From contig NZ_CAXBCK010000059.1 in NCBI RefSeq assembly GCF_963974425.1, positions 1 to 20,968 on the forward strand: a stretch of DNA of 20,968 nucleotides. The letters run 5' to 3'. This document shows, piece after piece, positions 1-7,342 of this stretch. The notes under the pieces are model-generated. The model saw nothing but the letters and a program-made list of their open reading frames with translations. It made no database searches and was not told where the DNA came from. How positions within the stretch are numbered: the first letter of the stretch is position 1; each line of letters starts with the position of its first letter. The translations under genes and the position numbers were made by a program. This stretch comes from Marixanthomonas sp963974425. Its GTDB lineage: Bacteria; Bacteroidota; Bacteroidia; Flavobacteriales; Flavobacteriaceae.

Positions 1-70
1 ACTACTAACTACTAACTACTAACTACTAACTACTAACTACTAACTACTAACTACTAACTACCAACTCCTC
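1..70. repeat. 7-bp tandem repeat (ACTACTA) abutting the helicase start codon
   Basis: Eight perfect copies of the heptamer ACTACTA fill positions 1-56, followed by two decayed copies (ACTACCA, ACTCCTC) that run directly into the ATG at 71. The array begins at the window edge, so its real length is unknown. Seven is not a multiple of three and the unit junction contains TAA, so no frame stays open through it; it is non-coding. It occupies the whole visible 5' leader of the helicase, so any promoter lies upstream. Gain or loss of units would change leader length or promoter spacing in 7-bp steps; that consequence is inferred. Confidence 0.95.
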
Positions 71-1384
71 ATGTCAAACCAATTCAAATCTCAACAGGAA
101 ATCTTAGCAAAACTAGGGATCACAGCTTTAAATCCTATGCAGGAAAAAGCACTTTCAGCTATTACTGCAAACTCAAATACCGTGTTGTTATCTCCTACAG
201 GAACCGGTAAAACGGTTGCTTTTTTATTACCTACACTCAATGCTCTAGATGTAGCTAGTGATACAGTACAGTTACTAATTTTGGTTCCTTCACGTGAGTT
301 GGCAATACAAATAGAGCAAGTGATACGTGAAATGGGTTCTGGTTTTAAAGCCAATGCCGTGTATGGCGGAAGGCCTTTTTCAAAAGATAAAGTAGACTTA
401 GCACATACGCCCGCCATTGTCATTGGTACACCAGGACGAGTGGCAGATCACTTACGGCGCGAAACGTTTGGGGTTTCAGGGATTAAAACCATTGTGTTGG
501 ATGAGTTTGATAAATCGTTAGAAGTTGGTTTTGAAACCGAAATGCGCGAAATTATAGAACATCTTCCTGCTATTGAAAAACGTATTTTAACTTCAGCAAC
601 ACAAGGGATTGAAATCCCAACCTTTGCTGGAGTACAGAATCCAAAGGTGATTGATTACCTGGGGGCGAAAACGACTAACTTAGCTATTAAAAAGGTACTC
701 GCTCCACAAAAGGATAAAATACAAACCTTGGTCCATCTGTTGCATAATATAGGCAATCAACCAGGTATTATATTTTGTAATTTTAAAGACAGCATACAGT
801 TTGTAAGCGATGCGTTAAAAGAGAATAACATTCCGCACGGGTGTTTTCATGGCGATTTGGAACAGTTAGACAGAGAAAGGGCTTTGATAAAATTTAGAAA
901 TGGAACCCACCAAATCATTATAGCGACAGATCTTGCCGCACGTGGTTTGGACATTCCCGAACTTAACTTTATTATACACCATCAATTACCGATAAAAGCC
1001 GAGGAATTTACCCATAGAAATGGAAGAACAGCGAGAATGAACGCAGAAGGTACGGCTTACGTATTGCAATGGAAGCATGAAAGTACGCCTAGTTTTATTA
1101 CAACGTCAGATGTTGTAAAACTAAAAAGCAAGAATATCACTATGCAATCGCCTTGGGCTACTTTATATATTTCTGGTGGACGAAAAGATAAAATTTCAAA
1201 AGGAGATCTAGCCGGTCTATTTTTTAAACAGGGAAAATTAAAGGGTGATGAAGTAGGCGTTATCGAACTAAAACAAGACTGCGCCTTTGTTGCCGTACCC
1301 AAGCATAAAGTGGCGAGCGTTATTGAAAAAACAAATAATACGCGTTTGAAAAAGAAGAAAGTACGAGTTACGCTACTACGCTAA
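71..1384 (+). CDS. dbpA: DEAD-box-family ATP-dependent RNA helicase, DbpA-like
   Basis: Two RecA-like domains plus a C-terminal RNA-binding domain. Visible motifs: Q-motif region NPMQ (21-24), Walker A SPTGTGKT (41-48), PSRELA (73-78), TPGR (120-123), motif II DEFD (144-147) in place of DEAD, SAT (175-177), ATDLAARGLD (285-294) and HRNGRTAR (315-322). The last 70 or so residues, from SGGRKDKI to the end, resemble the DbpA/CsdA-type RNA-binding domain that guides DbpA to 23S rRNA during large-subunit assembly. The motif set looks catalytically complete. At 437 residues it is close to DbpA length. The ATG at 71 directly follows the heptamer array and has no clear Shine-Dalgarno sequence. It is convergent with the desaturase. 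Family assignment is strong; the DbpA orthology rests on the C-terminal domain only. Confidence 0.9.
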   Translation: MSNQFKSQQEILAKLGITALNPMQEKALSAITANSNTVLLSPTGTGKTVAFLLPTLNALDVASDTVQLLILVPSRELAIQIEQVIREMGSGFKANAVYGGRPFSKDKVDLAHTPAIVIGTPGRVADHLRRETFGVSGIKTIVLDEFDKSLEVGFETEMREIIEHLPAIEKRILTSATQGIEIPTFAGVQNPKVIDYLGAKTTNLAIKKVLAPQKDKIQTLVHLLHNIGNQPGIIFCNFKDSIQFVSDALKENNIPHGCFHGDLEQLDRERALIKFRNGTHQIIIATDLAARGLDIPELNFIIHHQLPIKAEEFTHRNGRTARMNAEGTAYVLQWKHESTPSFITTSDVVKLKSKNITMQSPWATLYISGGRKDKISKGDLAGLFFKQGKLKGDEVGVIELKQDCAFVAVPKHKVASVIEKTNNTRLKKKKVRVTLLR

Positions 1385-1429
1385 TTGTGACTTTTTAAAA
1401 TGAATCCTAGTTTTGAAAGGCCGTATCCA

Positions 1430-1483
1430 CGGAGTTATTTTAATTTAAGTAAAGAGTTTTGTATTAAAATTTCAGTAGCTCCG
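1430..1483. terminator. Imperfect inverted repeat between two convergent genes
   Basis: CGGAG (1430-1434) pairs with CTCCG (1479-1483), and ATTTTAAT (1437-1444) pairs with ATTAAAAT (1463-1470). The structure lies between the ends of the helicase and desaturase genes, which converge here, so it could end transcription from both sides. There is no long T run right after the stem, so this is a weak call based on position and symmetry. Confidence 0.3.
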
Positions 1484-1500
1484 CGATATTCCCACCGTTT

Positions 1501-2241
1501 CTATTTTCTTACCTTAATAGGTTTTAACTGAATACAACCAACAGCATCCAATACCCGTATTATCAAATAGGTGATATCAATTTCGTACCATTTTACACCA
1601 AAATTAGCCCGACTAGCATGCTTGTGATGGTTGTTATGGTACCCTTCGCCCATCATTAAAAAATCGAATCGAAATAAATTTTTACTGGTATTTTTCATTT
1701 TATAATTGGCATAACCATAAATATGCCCAAACCAATTAATGATCACCCCATGAATAGGTGCCATAAAGAAGGTAATTGGTAATAATAGCCATTGCCACCA
1801 AGCGGTCGCAAAGAAAGCAAAGAATAGAACATATAATGCAACCCAGAGCAATCTTGAAAAGCGAGATCCAGCAAATACATCGAATTTTTTCCATTGCGGG
1901 ACGTTCTTGGTAAAACGTTGATCTACAGCAATACGTTGGTTATTAATATCTTGATATATTGTTTTTGTCTTCCACATCATGGCAAACAAATTGGCGTCAT
2001 AAGAAGGAGAGTGGGGGTCGTCTTTCGTATCCGTATACGCATGATGCATACGATGCATGATCCCATAACCATAAGCGCTTAAATAACTTGACCCCTGAAA
2101 GATCCAAGTTAATACAAATGTAATACGCTCCATGGTTTTGGACATGGTAAAAACTTGGTGTGCTGCATACCGGTGTAAAAAGAAAGACTGAAAGAACAGA
2201 CCCCCATACCAAAGAAGCAAAACAAAAATAACGATGATCAT
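1501..2241 (-). CDS. Acyl-CoA / fatty acid desaturase (delta-9 type)
   Basis: A membrane di-iron enzyme expected to introduce a double bond into a saturated acyl chain using O2. The three histidine boxes are all present: HRYAAH (23-28), HRMHH (63-67) and HNNHH (202-206). Hydrophobic membrane segments lie at about 1-22, 40-60 and 132-172. At 246 residues it is a short, compact form; such lengths occur in bacterial desaturases that lack extra domains. The first ATG is kept because the next Met (33) would remove the first histidine box. A strong promoter lies just upstream, giving a very short leader. Desaturases of this kind adjust membrane fluidity, for example in the cold; regulation is not visible. 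The exact substrate (acyl-CoA, acyl-ACP or lipid-bound acyl) cannot be told from sequence. Confidence 0.88.
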   Translation of the reverse strand: MIIVIFVLLLWYGGLFFQSFFLHRYAAHQVFTMSKTMERITFVLTWIFQGSSYLSAYGYGIMHRMHHAYTDTKDDPHSPSYDANLFAMMWKTKTIYQDINNQRIAVDQRFTKNVPQWKKFDVFAGSRFSRLLWVALYVLFFAFFATAWWQWLLLPITFFMAPIHGVIINWFGHIYGYANYKMKNTSKNLFRFDFLMMGEGYHNNHHKHASRANFGVKWYEIDITYLIIRVLDAVGCIQLKPIKVRK

Positions 2242-2252
2242 ACTTTTTTTTA

Positions 2253-2283
2253 CAAAGATAACTTGATGTTGTCAAGGAAACAA
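2253..2283 (-). promoter_or_regulatory. Bacteroidetes-type promoter of the desaturase gene
   Basis: Read on the - strand, TTG (2283-2281), a 20-nt spacer and TATCTTTG (2260-2253) match the Bacteroidetes primary sigma-factor consensus (TTG at -33, TAnnTTTG at -7) exactly, including spacing. Only 11 bases lie between the -7 element and the ATG at 2241, so the transcript should start just a few bases before the gene. Confidence 0.75.
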
Positions 2284-2573
2284 TGAATCTGAATTAATAA
2301 AATGTGAATTATTGGTTCGCTCATATGCTGCTTGCTTTAATTTATCAACTTACTATTTATTTAATGTTACCGGCTCCTGATTCGATTAGTAAGTGAAGGG
2401 AAACCTTTTATAATAAAGAAAACCAGTCACGGATAATCACTTTAATCAATGCTATAAAAATCTCGTCGATATAATAATGGCTTTCGTATAGGTAATACCC
2501 CCAAACGTCTATTACTGTTTTATAAGGTAGCATATAGCTTCACCTTTGAGGTGTAAAACAAAAAGACATTAAA
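2284..2573. other. Non-coding gap between desaturase promoter and efflux-protein remnant
   Basis: No open frame with protein-like character was seen on either strand. The only hint of a signal for the downstream gene is CACCTTTG at about 2540-2547, one base off a TAnnTTTG element, with no good -33 partner. AT-rich and otherwise featureless. Confidence 0.5.
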
Positions 2574-3005
2574 ATGAAATTATATGTAATCATAGCAAGT
2601 TTGTTAAGTATGCAAATTTCTTTTGCACAAGAAATTTCAGATAAGGGAACTACAAAAATATGGACATTGCAGGAAAGCATTGACTATGCTTTAGCGAACA
2701 ATATTACGGTAAAAGATGCTGCATTAGATAAAAACCTTGCAGAAGTAGATTATAGTAAAGCTAAATCTTCAAGATTACCGAACCTTTTTGGTAGTGCTTC
2801 TCAAAATTTTTCTAACGGAAATACGATAGACCCAATTACTAGTGACTATGTTTCAGACCAAATTCATAGTACAAATGTTGGAGTGAGCAGCTCGGTAACG
2901 CTGTTTCAGGGAAACCAGATTAATAATCAAATACAACAAAATAAATTACTTTTTGAACAGCGTATTTTACTTGAAGAAGTAGAAAAGAAGCAGAAGATGA
3001 GGTGA
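2574..3005 (+). pseudogene. TolC-type outer-membrane efflux protein, N-terminal fragment
   Basis: The encoded 143 residues begin with a signal peptide (1-18, ending SFAQ) and continue as the N-terminal part of an outer-membrane efflux protein: WTLQESIDYAL (30-40) is the typical family opening, followed by an alpha-helical stretch, the SSRLPNL turn and the start of a beta-strand region (VSSSVTLFQGN). TolC-family proteins are usually 430-500 residues, so about two thirds is missing; the frame stops at 3003-3005 inside what should be a long helix. Another frame just downstream stays open for a short hydrophilic stretch (GDYDGNKKDKNE, from 3001), as if the gene had been joined to foreign sequence by a deletion. 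No partner membrane-fusion or RND pump gene is present. Probably a non-functional remnant. Confidence 0.8.
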
Positions 3006-3088
3006 TTATGATGGTAATAAAAAAGATAAAAATGAAGTAGCTAATTGTAAAAACTTCAAATAAAAGGGAAACAGTTTAAAAAAAATCC

Positions 3089-3096
3089 TACTTTTG
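3089..3096 (+). promoter_or_regulatory. Candidate -7 element for the arginine operon
   Basis: TACTTTTG fits TAnnTTTG perfectly, but no TTG lies at the expected 19-21 nt upstream. It overlaps a small hairpin, CCTAC-TTTT-GTAGG (3087-3100). If used, it would give a leader of about 300 nt before the first gene at 3400. It is the best-matching -7 box seen in this gap. Confidence 0.35.
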
Positions 3097-3101
3097 TAGG
3101 G

Positions 3102-3399
3102 TGATACTTTTAAAAAATAAAATACGTAGCACTATTGCTAGTGCATTTGTTCGCTTACGCTGTCGCTGCTAAGTAAACAAAAACTTCTATATACGTAACT
3201 TTTATTTTTTATTTTTTGTACAATTTCAACTTCATATTATTCTTACAGAACGGTATTCAATCGAATAGCGCAGCTGTTATATGCAAATTTTTCCGCCGTC
3301 GCCCTTTGGGTGATAGCTAACTTTATGGAACTTAGGTGAGTCCGGTTCTTCTTTCCACACAACTATTTTTTTTCCTAAAATCATTTAATCTATAAAACA
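3102..3399 (+). promoter_or_regulatory. Long hairpin-rich leader upstream of the arginine operon
   Basis: This stretch has no convincing gene but several stems. GCACTA-TTGC-TAGTGC (3129-3144) is perfect. It is followed by an interrupted stem of TTTGTT (3146-3151) with AACAAA (3176-3181) and CTTA (3154-3157) with TAAG (3170-3173). Both lie between two copies of TACGTA (3123-3128, 3192-3197), which can pair, giving a possible three-way junction. Further on are TATTC-AATC-GAATA (3254-3267), CGCCC-TTT-GGGTG (3300-3312) and GGAAC...GTTCT, then an eight-T run near 3366-3373, a layout like a terminator or attenuator. A ten-codon frame (MQIFPPSPFG, 3281-3313) contains no arginine codon. It may be a regulatory leader, or scar DNA left when the efflux gene was deleted; no known riboswitch class was recognised. 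Confidence 0.35.
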
Positions 3400-4020
3400 A
3401 TGAAAATTGTTATTACTGATAAGTCGCATAGTTTATATGCGGAAATTATTTGCAATACCATTGCCGAATCTGCTAGTGTTAGAGGTACAGGAATTGCTAA
3501 AAGAACGCCAGAATACATCATTTCTAAAATTGAAATTGGGAATGCGATTATTGCATTAGAAGACGACAAATTTGCAGGGTTTTGTTATATCGAATCTTGG
3601 GGCCACAATAAGTTTGTGGCAAACTCTGGCTTAATTGTTCATCCCGACTTTAGAGGAAGGGGGTTGGCAAAGAAAATTAAAAAGATGGCTTTCAATCATT
3701 CTAGAGCTAAATTTCCCGACTCCAAAATATTCAGTATTACAACCGGATTAGCAGTTTTAAAAATGAATAGCGAGTTAGGATACAAACCCGTTACATTTTC
3801 TGAATTAACAGATAATCAAGCTTTCTGGAACGGTTGTAAAACCTGCCAAAACTACGACATATTGCAACGTACCAATCAAAAAATGTGTTTGTGTACAGGT
3901 ATGCTGTATGATCCAAAATCTAAAAATGAGTCTACATCTAAAAAAGTAAAAGAGAATGTCTTTGTAAGGCTAAAAAGCATTAAGGAAACAGTGTTTCAAC
4001 ATAAAAATAAATCAAAATGA
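3400..4020 (+). CDS. GNAT N-acyltransferase, candidate N-acylglutamate synthase of the arginine operon
   Basis: A 206-residue GNAT-fold protein. The acyl-CoA-binding motif A is clear: GLIVHPDFRGRGLAKKI, with RGRGLA at 85-90 fitting R-x-x-G-x-A. A strand-helix segment with an asparagine and a glycine-tyrosine ending (LKMNSELGY, 120-128) fits motif B. Beyond the usual fold is a cysteine-rich tail: CKTC (146-149) and CLC (163-165), spaced like a metal site, then a basic tail. It is the first gene of the arginine operon and its stop overlaps the argG start (ATGA at 4017-4020). The operon otherwise lacks an enzyme for the first step, acylation of glutamate, so this is the natural candidate (acetyl- or succinyl-CoA donor). 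That role is inferred from context; classic ArgA (kinase-like plus GNAT) and ArgJ are not seen. Confidence 0.75.
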   Translation: MKIVITDKSHSLYAEIICNTIAESASVRGTGIAKRTPEYIISKIEIGNAIIALEDDKFAGFCYIESWGHNKFVANSGLIVHPDFRGRGLAKKIKKMAFNHSRAKFPDSKIFSITTGLAVLKMNSELGYKPVTFSELTDNQAFWNGCKTCQNYDILQRTNQKMCLCTGMLYDPKSKNESTSKKVKENVFVRLKSIKETVFQHKNKSK

Positions 4021-5213
4021 AAACTTCAAAAAAATTAGTCATTGCGTATAGCGGTGGATTAGACACCTCGTATTGCACGGTACTTTTGTCAAAGGATAAA
4101 AAATTTGACGTACACGCTGTAAGCGTTAATACAGGTGGCTTTACAGTACATGATATTGATACTATTAGAGCAAATGCCTATAAAATGGGGGCTACTAGCT
4201 ATAAAAATATTGATGCTGTGTCAACATTTTATCAAAAGGTGGTTAAGTACCTTATTTATGGGAATGTTCTAAAAAACAACACCTATCCCTTATCTGTAAG
4301 TGCTGAACGTATGGTACAAGCCATCGAAATTATTGAGTATGCAAAACGTATAGACGCTAAATACATTGCTCACGGTAGTACTGGAGCTGGCAATGACCAA
4401 GTGCGTTTTGATATGATTTTTCAAGTGTTGGCACCCGATATACAAATTATAACCCCAATAAGGGATGCTAAACTTTCTAGGCAAGAAGAGATAGATTACT
4501 TAGTTAAAAACGGGATAGACAAATCTTGGGAAAAGTCAAAATACTCTATTAATAAAGGACTGTGGGGAACAAGCGTTGGCGGAGATGAAACCTTGACATC
4601 TAACACGCCATTACCAGAATCAGCTTTTCCTTCTCAATTGAAAAAAGATAGGGAGGATGAAGAAAAAGTGACGCTTACCTTTCAAAAAGGGGAATGTATA
4701 GCCTTTAACGGGGTTAAAAACAGTCCAGAAGTTAACATCCAACTTTTAAACAAGAGGGCTTCTGCTTTTGCCATAGGAAGAGATATTCACGTAGGAGATA
4801 CCATTATAGGTATTAAAGGCCGGGTAGGTTTTGAAGCTGCTGCTGCAACGGTACTTATTAAAGCACATCATGTATTGGAAAAACATACCCTTACTAAATG
4901 GCAGTTACAGCACAAAGAGTATGTAGCTACTTGGTATGGTACACATGTGCATGAGGGTATCTATTTAGATCCAGTAATGAGAAATATGGAAGCTTTTTTA
5001 GAAAGCAGTCAAACTCATGTTTCTGGGGATGTAGCCGTAACCCTAAAACCGTATCACTTTACAGTAGATGGTGTGACATCTAATAATGATTTAATGAATG
5101 CTGAATTTGGAAGCTACGGCGAAATGAATCTGGGTTGGACAGCAGATGAGGCCAAAGGTTTTATCAAAATTTATAGCAATCAAAATAAAATATTCAACCA
5201 AGTAAATTCATAA
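4017..5213 (+). CDS. argG: Argininosuccinate synthase
   Basis: Joins citrulline and aspartate, using ATP, to form argininosuccinate. The ATP-pyrophosphatase P-loop SGGLDTS is at residues 12-18, and GSTGAGNDQVRF (about 121-132) is the family's second nucleotide/citrulline-binding signature. SVSAERMVQA and the WGTSVGGDE segment are also typical. At 398 residues it is normal length. The ATG overlaps the stop of the acyltransferase gene, and argC follows after two bases, so it is co-transcribed. In gene order it precedes the earlier pathway enzymes. Nothing looks damaged. Confidence 0.96.
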   Translation: MKTSKKLVIAYSGGLDTSYCTVLLSKDKKFDVHAVSVNTGGFTVHDIDTIRANAYKMGATSYKNIDAVSTFYQKVVKYLIYGNVLKNNTYPLSVSAERMVQAIEIIEYAKRIDAKYIAHGSTGAGNDQVRFDMIFQVLAPDIQIITPIRDAKLSRQEEIDYLVKNGIDKSWEKSKYSINKGLWGTSVGGDETLTSNTPLPESAFPSQLKKDREDEEKVTLTFQKGECIAFNGVKNSPEVNIQLLNKRASAFAIGRDIHVGDTIIGIKGRVGFEAAAATVLIKAHHVLEKHTLTKWQLQHKEYVATWYGTHVHEGIYLDPVMRNMEAFLESSQTHVSGDVAVTLKPYHFTVDGVTSNNDLMNAEFGSYGEMNLGWTADEAKGFIKIYSNQNKIFNQVNS

Positions 5214-5215
5214 AT

Positions 5216-6193
5216 ATGTTACAAGTAGGAATCATTGGAGGAGCGGGATATACAGCAGGGGAGCTTATTCGATTGTTAATTCACCACCCAAAAGTGGAAT
5301 TAAACTTTGTCTATAGTACCTCTAACTTCGGAAAAAAAATTAATACGATACACCAAGATTTAGTGGGGACAACAAATATGTTTTTTACGAAAGAGATAAA
5401 CCCAGAGGTAGATGTTTTATTTCTGTGTTTAGGTCATGGTAATTCAAAAAAAATACTTAAAAAACACACCTTTTCTAAGGTGACAAAAATCATTGATTTA
5501 GGAAATGATTTTAGATTGGTTGCCAATGAGGGTTTTGAAAATAAAGACTTTGTATATGGTTTACCTGAATTACAAAAGGAAACTATAGTAAAGGCCAATT
5601 ATATAGCCAATCCGGGTTGTTTTGCTACAGCCATTCAGTTAGCCTTACTGCCTTTAGCAAAGCATGGTTTAGTAAAGGACGATGTACATGTAAATGCTGT
5701 AACGGGTGCTACAGGTGCGGGTACTTCCTTATCTAAAACTACGCACTTTACTTGGAGAGATAATAACTTTTCAACCTATAAAGCTTTCACACACCAACAT
5801 GTAGCTGAAGTGAATCAAACCCTGAATCAACTACATGGTAACTATGATTCAGATATCATGTTTATACCGAATAGAGGTGATTTTTCAAGAGGGATTTATG
5901 CAACTGCATACACAAAGTATGAGGGCACTTTAGATGAGGCAAAGGCGATGTATAAAGCGTTTTATAACGATTCAAAATTCACATATGTATCCGATGAAGA
6001 AATTCATTTAAAACAAGTAGTAAATACAAACAAATGTTTGCTTCATCTACAGAAGCACAACAATAAATTATTAGTAGTAAGTGCTATTGATAATTTATTA
6101 AAAGGAGCTTCAGGACAAGCAGTACAGAATATGAATTTGATGAATGGCTTTGAAGAAGTAGAAGGACTGCAATTAAAAGCAAATTATTTTTAG
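5216..6193 (+). CDS. argC: N-acetyl- (or N-succinyl-) gamma-glutamyl-phosphate reductase
   Basis: NADPH-dependent reduction of the acyl-glutamyl phosphate made by ArgB to the semialdehyde. The dinucleotide-binding turn GGAGYTAGE is at residues 8-16. The catalytic cysteine is C135 in NPGCFAT, and the general-base histidine region is HQHVAEV (about 194-200). Length (325) is typical of the short ArgC type. It starts two bases after argG and ends 23 bases before argD. As the operon's transcarbamylase looks succinyl-specific, the natural substrate may be the N-succinyl form; that is inference. Confidence 0.95.
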   Translation: MLQVGIIGGAGYTAGELIRLLIHHPKVELNFVYSTSNFGKKINTIHQDLVGTTNMFFTKEINPEVDVLFLCLGHGNSKKILKKHTFSKVTKIIDLGNDFRLVANEGFENKDFVYGLPELQKETIVKANYIANPGCFATAIQLALLPLAKHGLVKDDVHVNAVTGATGAGTSLSKTTHFTWRDNNFSTYKAFTHQHVAEVNQTLNQLHGNYDSDIMFIPNRGDFSRGIYATAYTKYEGTLDEAKAMYKAFYNDSKFTYVSDEEIHLKQVVNTNKCLLHLQKHNNKLLVVSAIDNLLKGASGQAVQNMNLMNGFEEVEGLQLKANYF

Positions 6194-6216
6194 TAGAACA
6201 AACAATTTAAAAAATC

Positions 6217-7341
6217 ATGAGTTTATTTAATGTATATCCACTATTTGATATCACCCCTGTGAAAGCAGAAGATGTTTATGTTTATGACGATAAAAATATC
6301 GAATATTTAGATCTGTATGGAGGGCATGCGGTTATTTCAATTGGTCATTCTCATCCGGAGTATGTAGAAGCTATTACCAAACAGCTAAAAGCTATTGGGT
6401 TTTATAGCAATGCTATTAAAAACCCTTTACAAAACGTAGTAAGCTCTAAGTTAAATAATGCTTCAGGCTGTGACGGGTATCAATTGTTTTTATGCAATTC
6501 AGGAGCAGAAGCGAATGAAAATGCATTAAAATTAGCCTCTTTTCATACTAATAGAAAGAAAGTACTTGCATGTAAAAACGGCTTTCATGGCCGAACATCG
6601 GCAGCCGTTGCTGCAACCGACAACCCTACAATTATAGCCCCTATAAATGCACAACATGACGTTGCTTTTTTTGAATTAGGAAATATTGAAGCCGTTGAAA
6701 ATGCATTGCAGAAAAATGATGTATGCGCTGTAATAATAGAAATTATTCAAGGTGTGGGCGGGTTAGACGAAAGCACTACAGCCTTTTACCAAGGGCTTGA
6801 TGCTTTGTGCAAAAAGTACAACACCTTGTTTATTGTAGATGAAGTACAGTCTGGTTTTGGAAGAACGGGAGATTTCTTTGCTTTTCAAAAACACAATATA
6901 GCACCAGACATTATATCTATGGCGAAAGGAATGGGGAATGGATTTCCTATAGGTGGAATTTTAATTCACCCAAATATAAAAGCTTCTTTTGGTTTGCTAG
7001 GAACAACATTTGGTGGAAATCATGTAGCCTGTGCAGCGTGTATTTCCGTTTTAGATGTAATTGAAAATGAAAATCTATTGAAAAATGCATCAGCTATTTC
7101 GGCGTATTTTATGGAACAAATACAAGGGCTGCCTAAAATAAAAACCATAAAAGGCAGAGGTTTAATGTTAGGTTTGGAATTTGACTTTCCCATAGCTGAA
7201 GTACGTAAAAAATTAATTTTTACGCACAACATAGTTACGGGAAGTGCCAAAAACCCAAATGTATTAAGAATTCTTCCACCATTAACCCTTCAAAAAAAAC
7301 ACATCGATTTATTGATTGATGCTTTAAAAAAAGAACTATAG
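6217..7341 (+). CDS. argD: N-acylornithine aminotransferase (PLP-dependent)
   Basis: Class III PLP aminotransferase that converts N-acylglutamate semialdehyde to N-acylornithine with glutamate as amino donor. Visible features: NSGAEANENALK (94-105) binding the PLP phosphate, GFHGRT (122-127), VDEVQSGFGRTG (207-218) with the pyridine-nitrogen aspartate D208, and the Schiff-base lysine K237 in MAKGMGNG. The 374-residue length is compact for ArgD. The family includes acetyl- and succinyl-ornithine aminotransferases that sequence alone separates poorly. It lies between argC and argF' with a one-base gap to the latter. Confidence 0.93.
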   Translation: MSLFNVYPLFDITPVKAEDVYVYDDKNIEYLDLYGGHAVISIGHSHPEYVEAITKQLKAIGFYSNAIKNPLQNVVSSKLNNASGCDGYQLFLCNSGAEANENALKLASFHTNRKKVLACKNGFHGRTSAAVAATDNPTIIAPINAQHDVAFFELGNIEAVENALQKNDVCAVIIEIIQGVGGLDESTTAFYQGLDALCKKYNTLFIVDEVQSGFGRTGDFFAFQKHNIAPDIISMAKGMGNGFPIGGILIHPNIKASFGLLGTTFGGNHVACAACISVLDVIENENLLKNASAISAYFMEQIQGLPKIKTIKGRGLMLGLEFDFPIAEVRKKLIFTHNIVTGSAKNPNVLRILPPLTLQKKHIDLLIDALKKEL

Positions 7342-7342
7342 T

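Noticed and set aside
1..70. CRISPR array or origin iterons
   Set aside because: The unit is 7 bp and contiguous, without spacers, so it is a simple-sequence repeat; nothing nearby suggests replication initiator or Cas genes.
71..1384. DEFD instead of DEAD as a sign of an inactive helicase
   Set aside because: The catalytic Asp-Glu pair is retained and the other motifs are intact; the third position varies among helicases of this superfamily.
1997..2275. 92-codon - strand frame overlapping the desaturase start
   Set aside because: It runs through the promoter and the first part of the desaturase in another frame, with no recognisable features.
3270..3290. Integron attC-like core (GCTGTTATATGC)
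   Set aside because: No complementary partner site or cassette structure was found, and the core does not fit the GTTRRRY consensus.
3281..3313. Arginine attenuator leader peptide (MQIFPPSPFG)
   Set aside because: It has no arginine codons and no clear ribosome site, so it does not fit classical amino-acid attenuation.
3338..3356. Group II intron domain V remnant (GTCCGGTTCT resembles its 3' strand)
   Set aside because: The matching GAGCC-type 5' strand and the conserved bulged stem are absent; the local sequence pairs as GGAAC with GTTCT instead.
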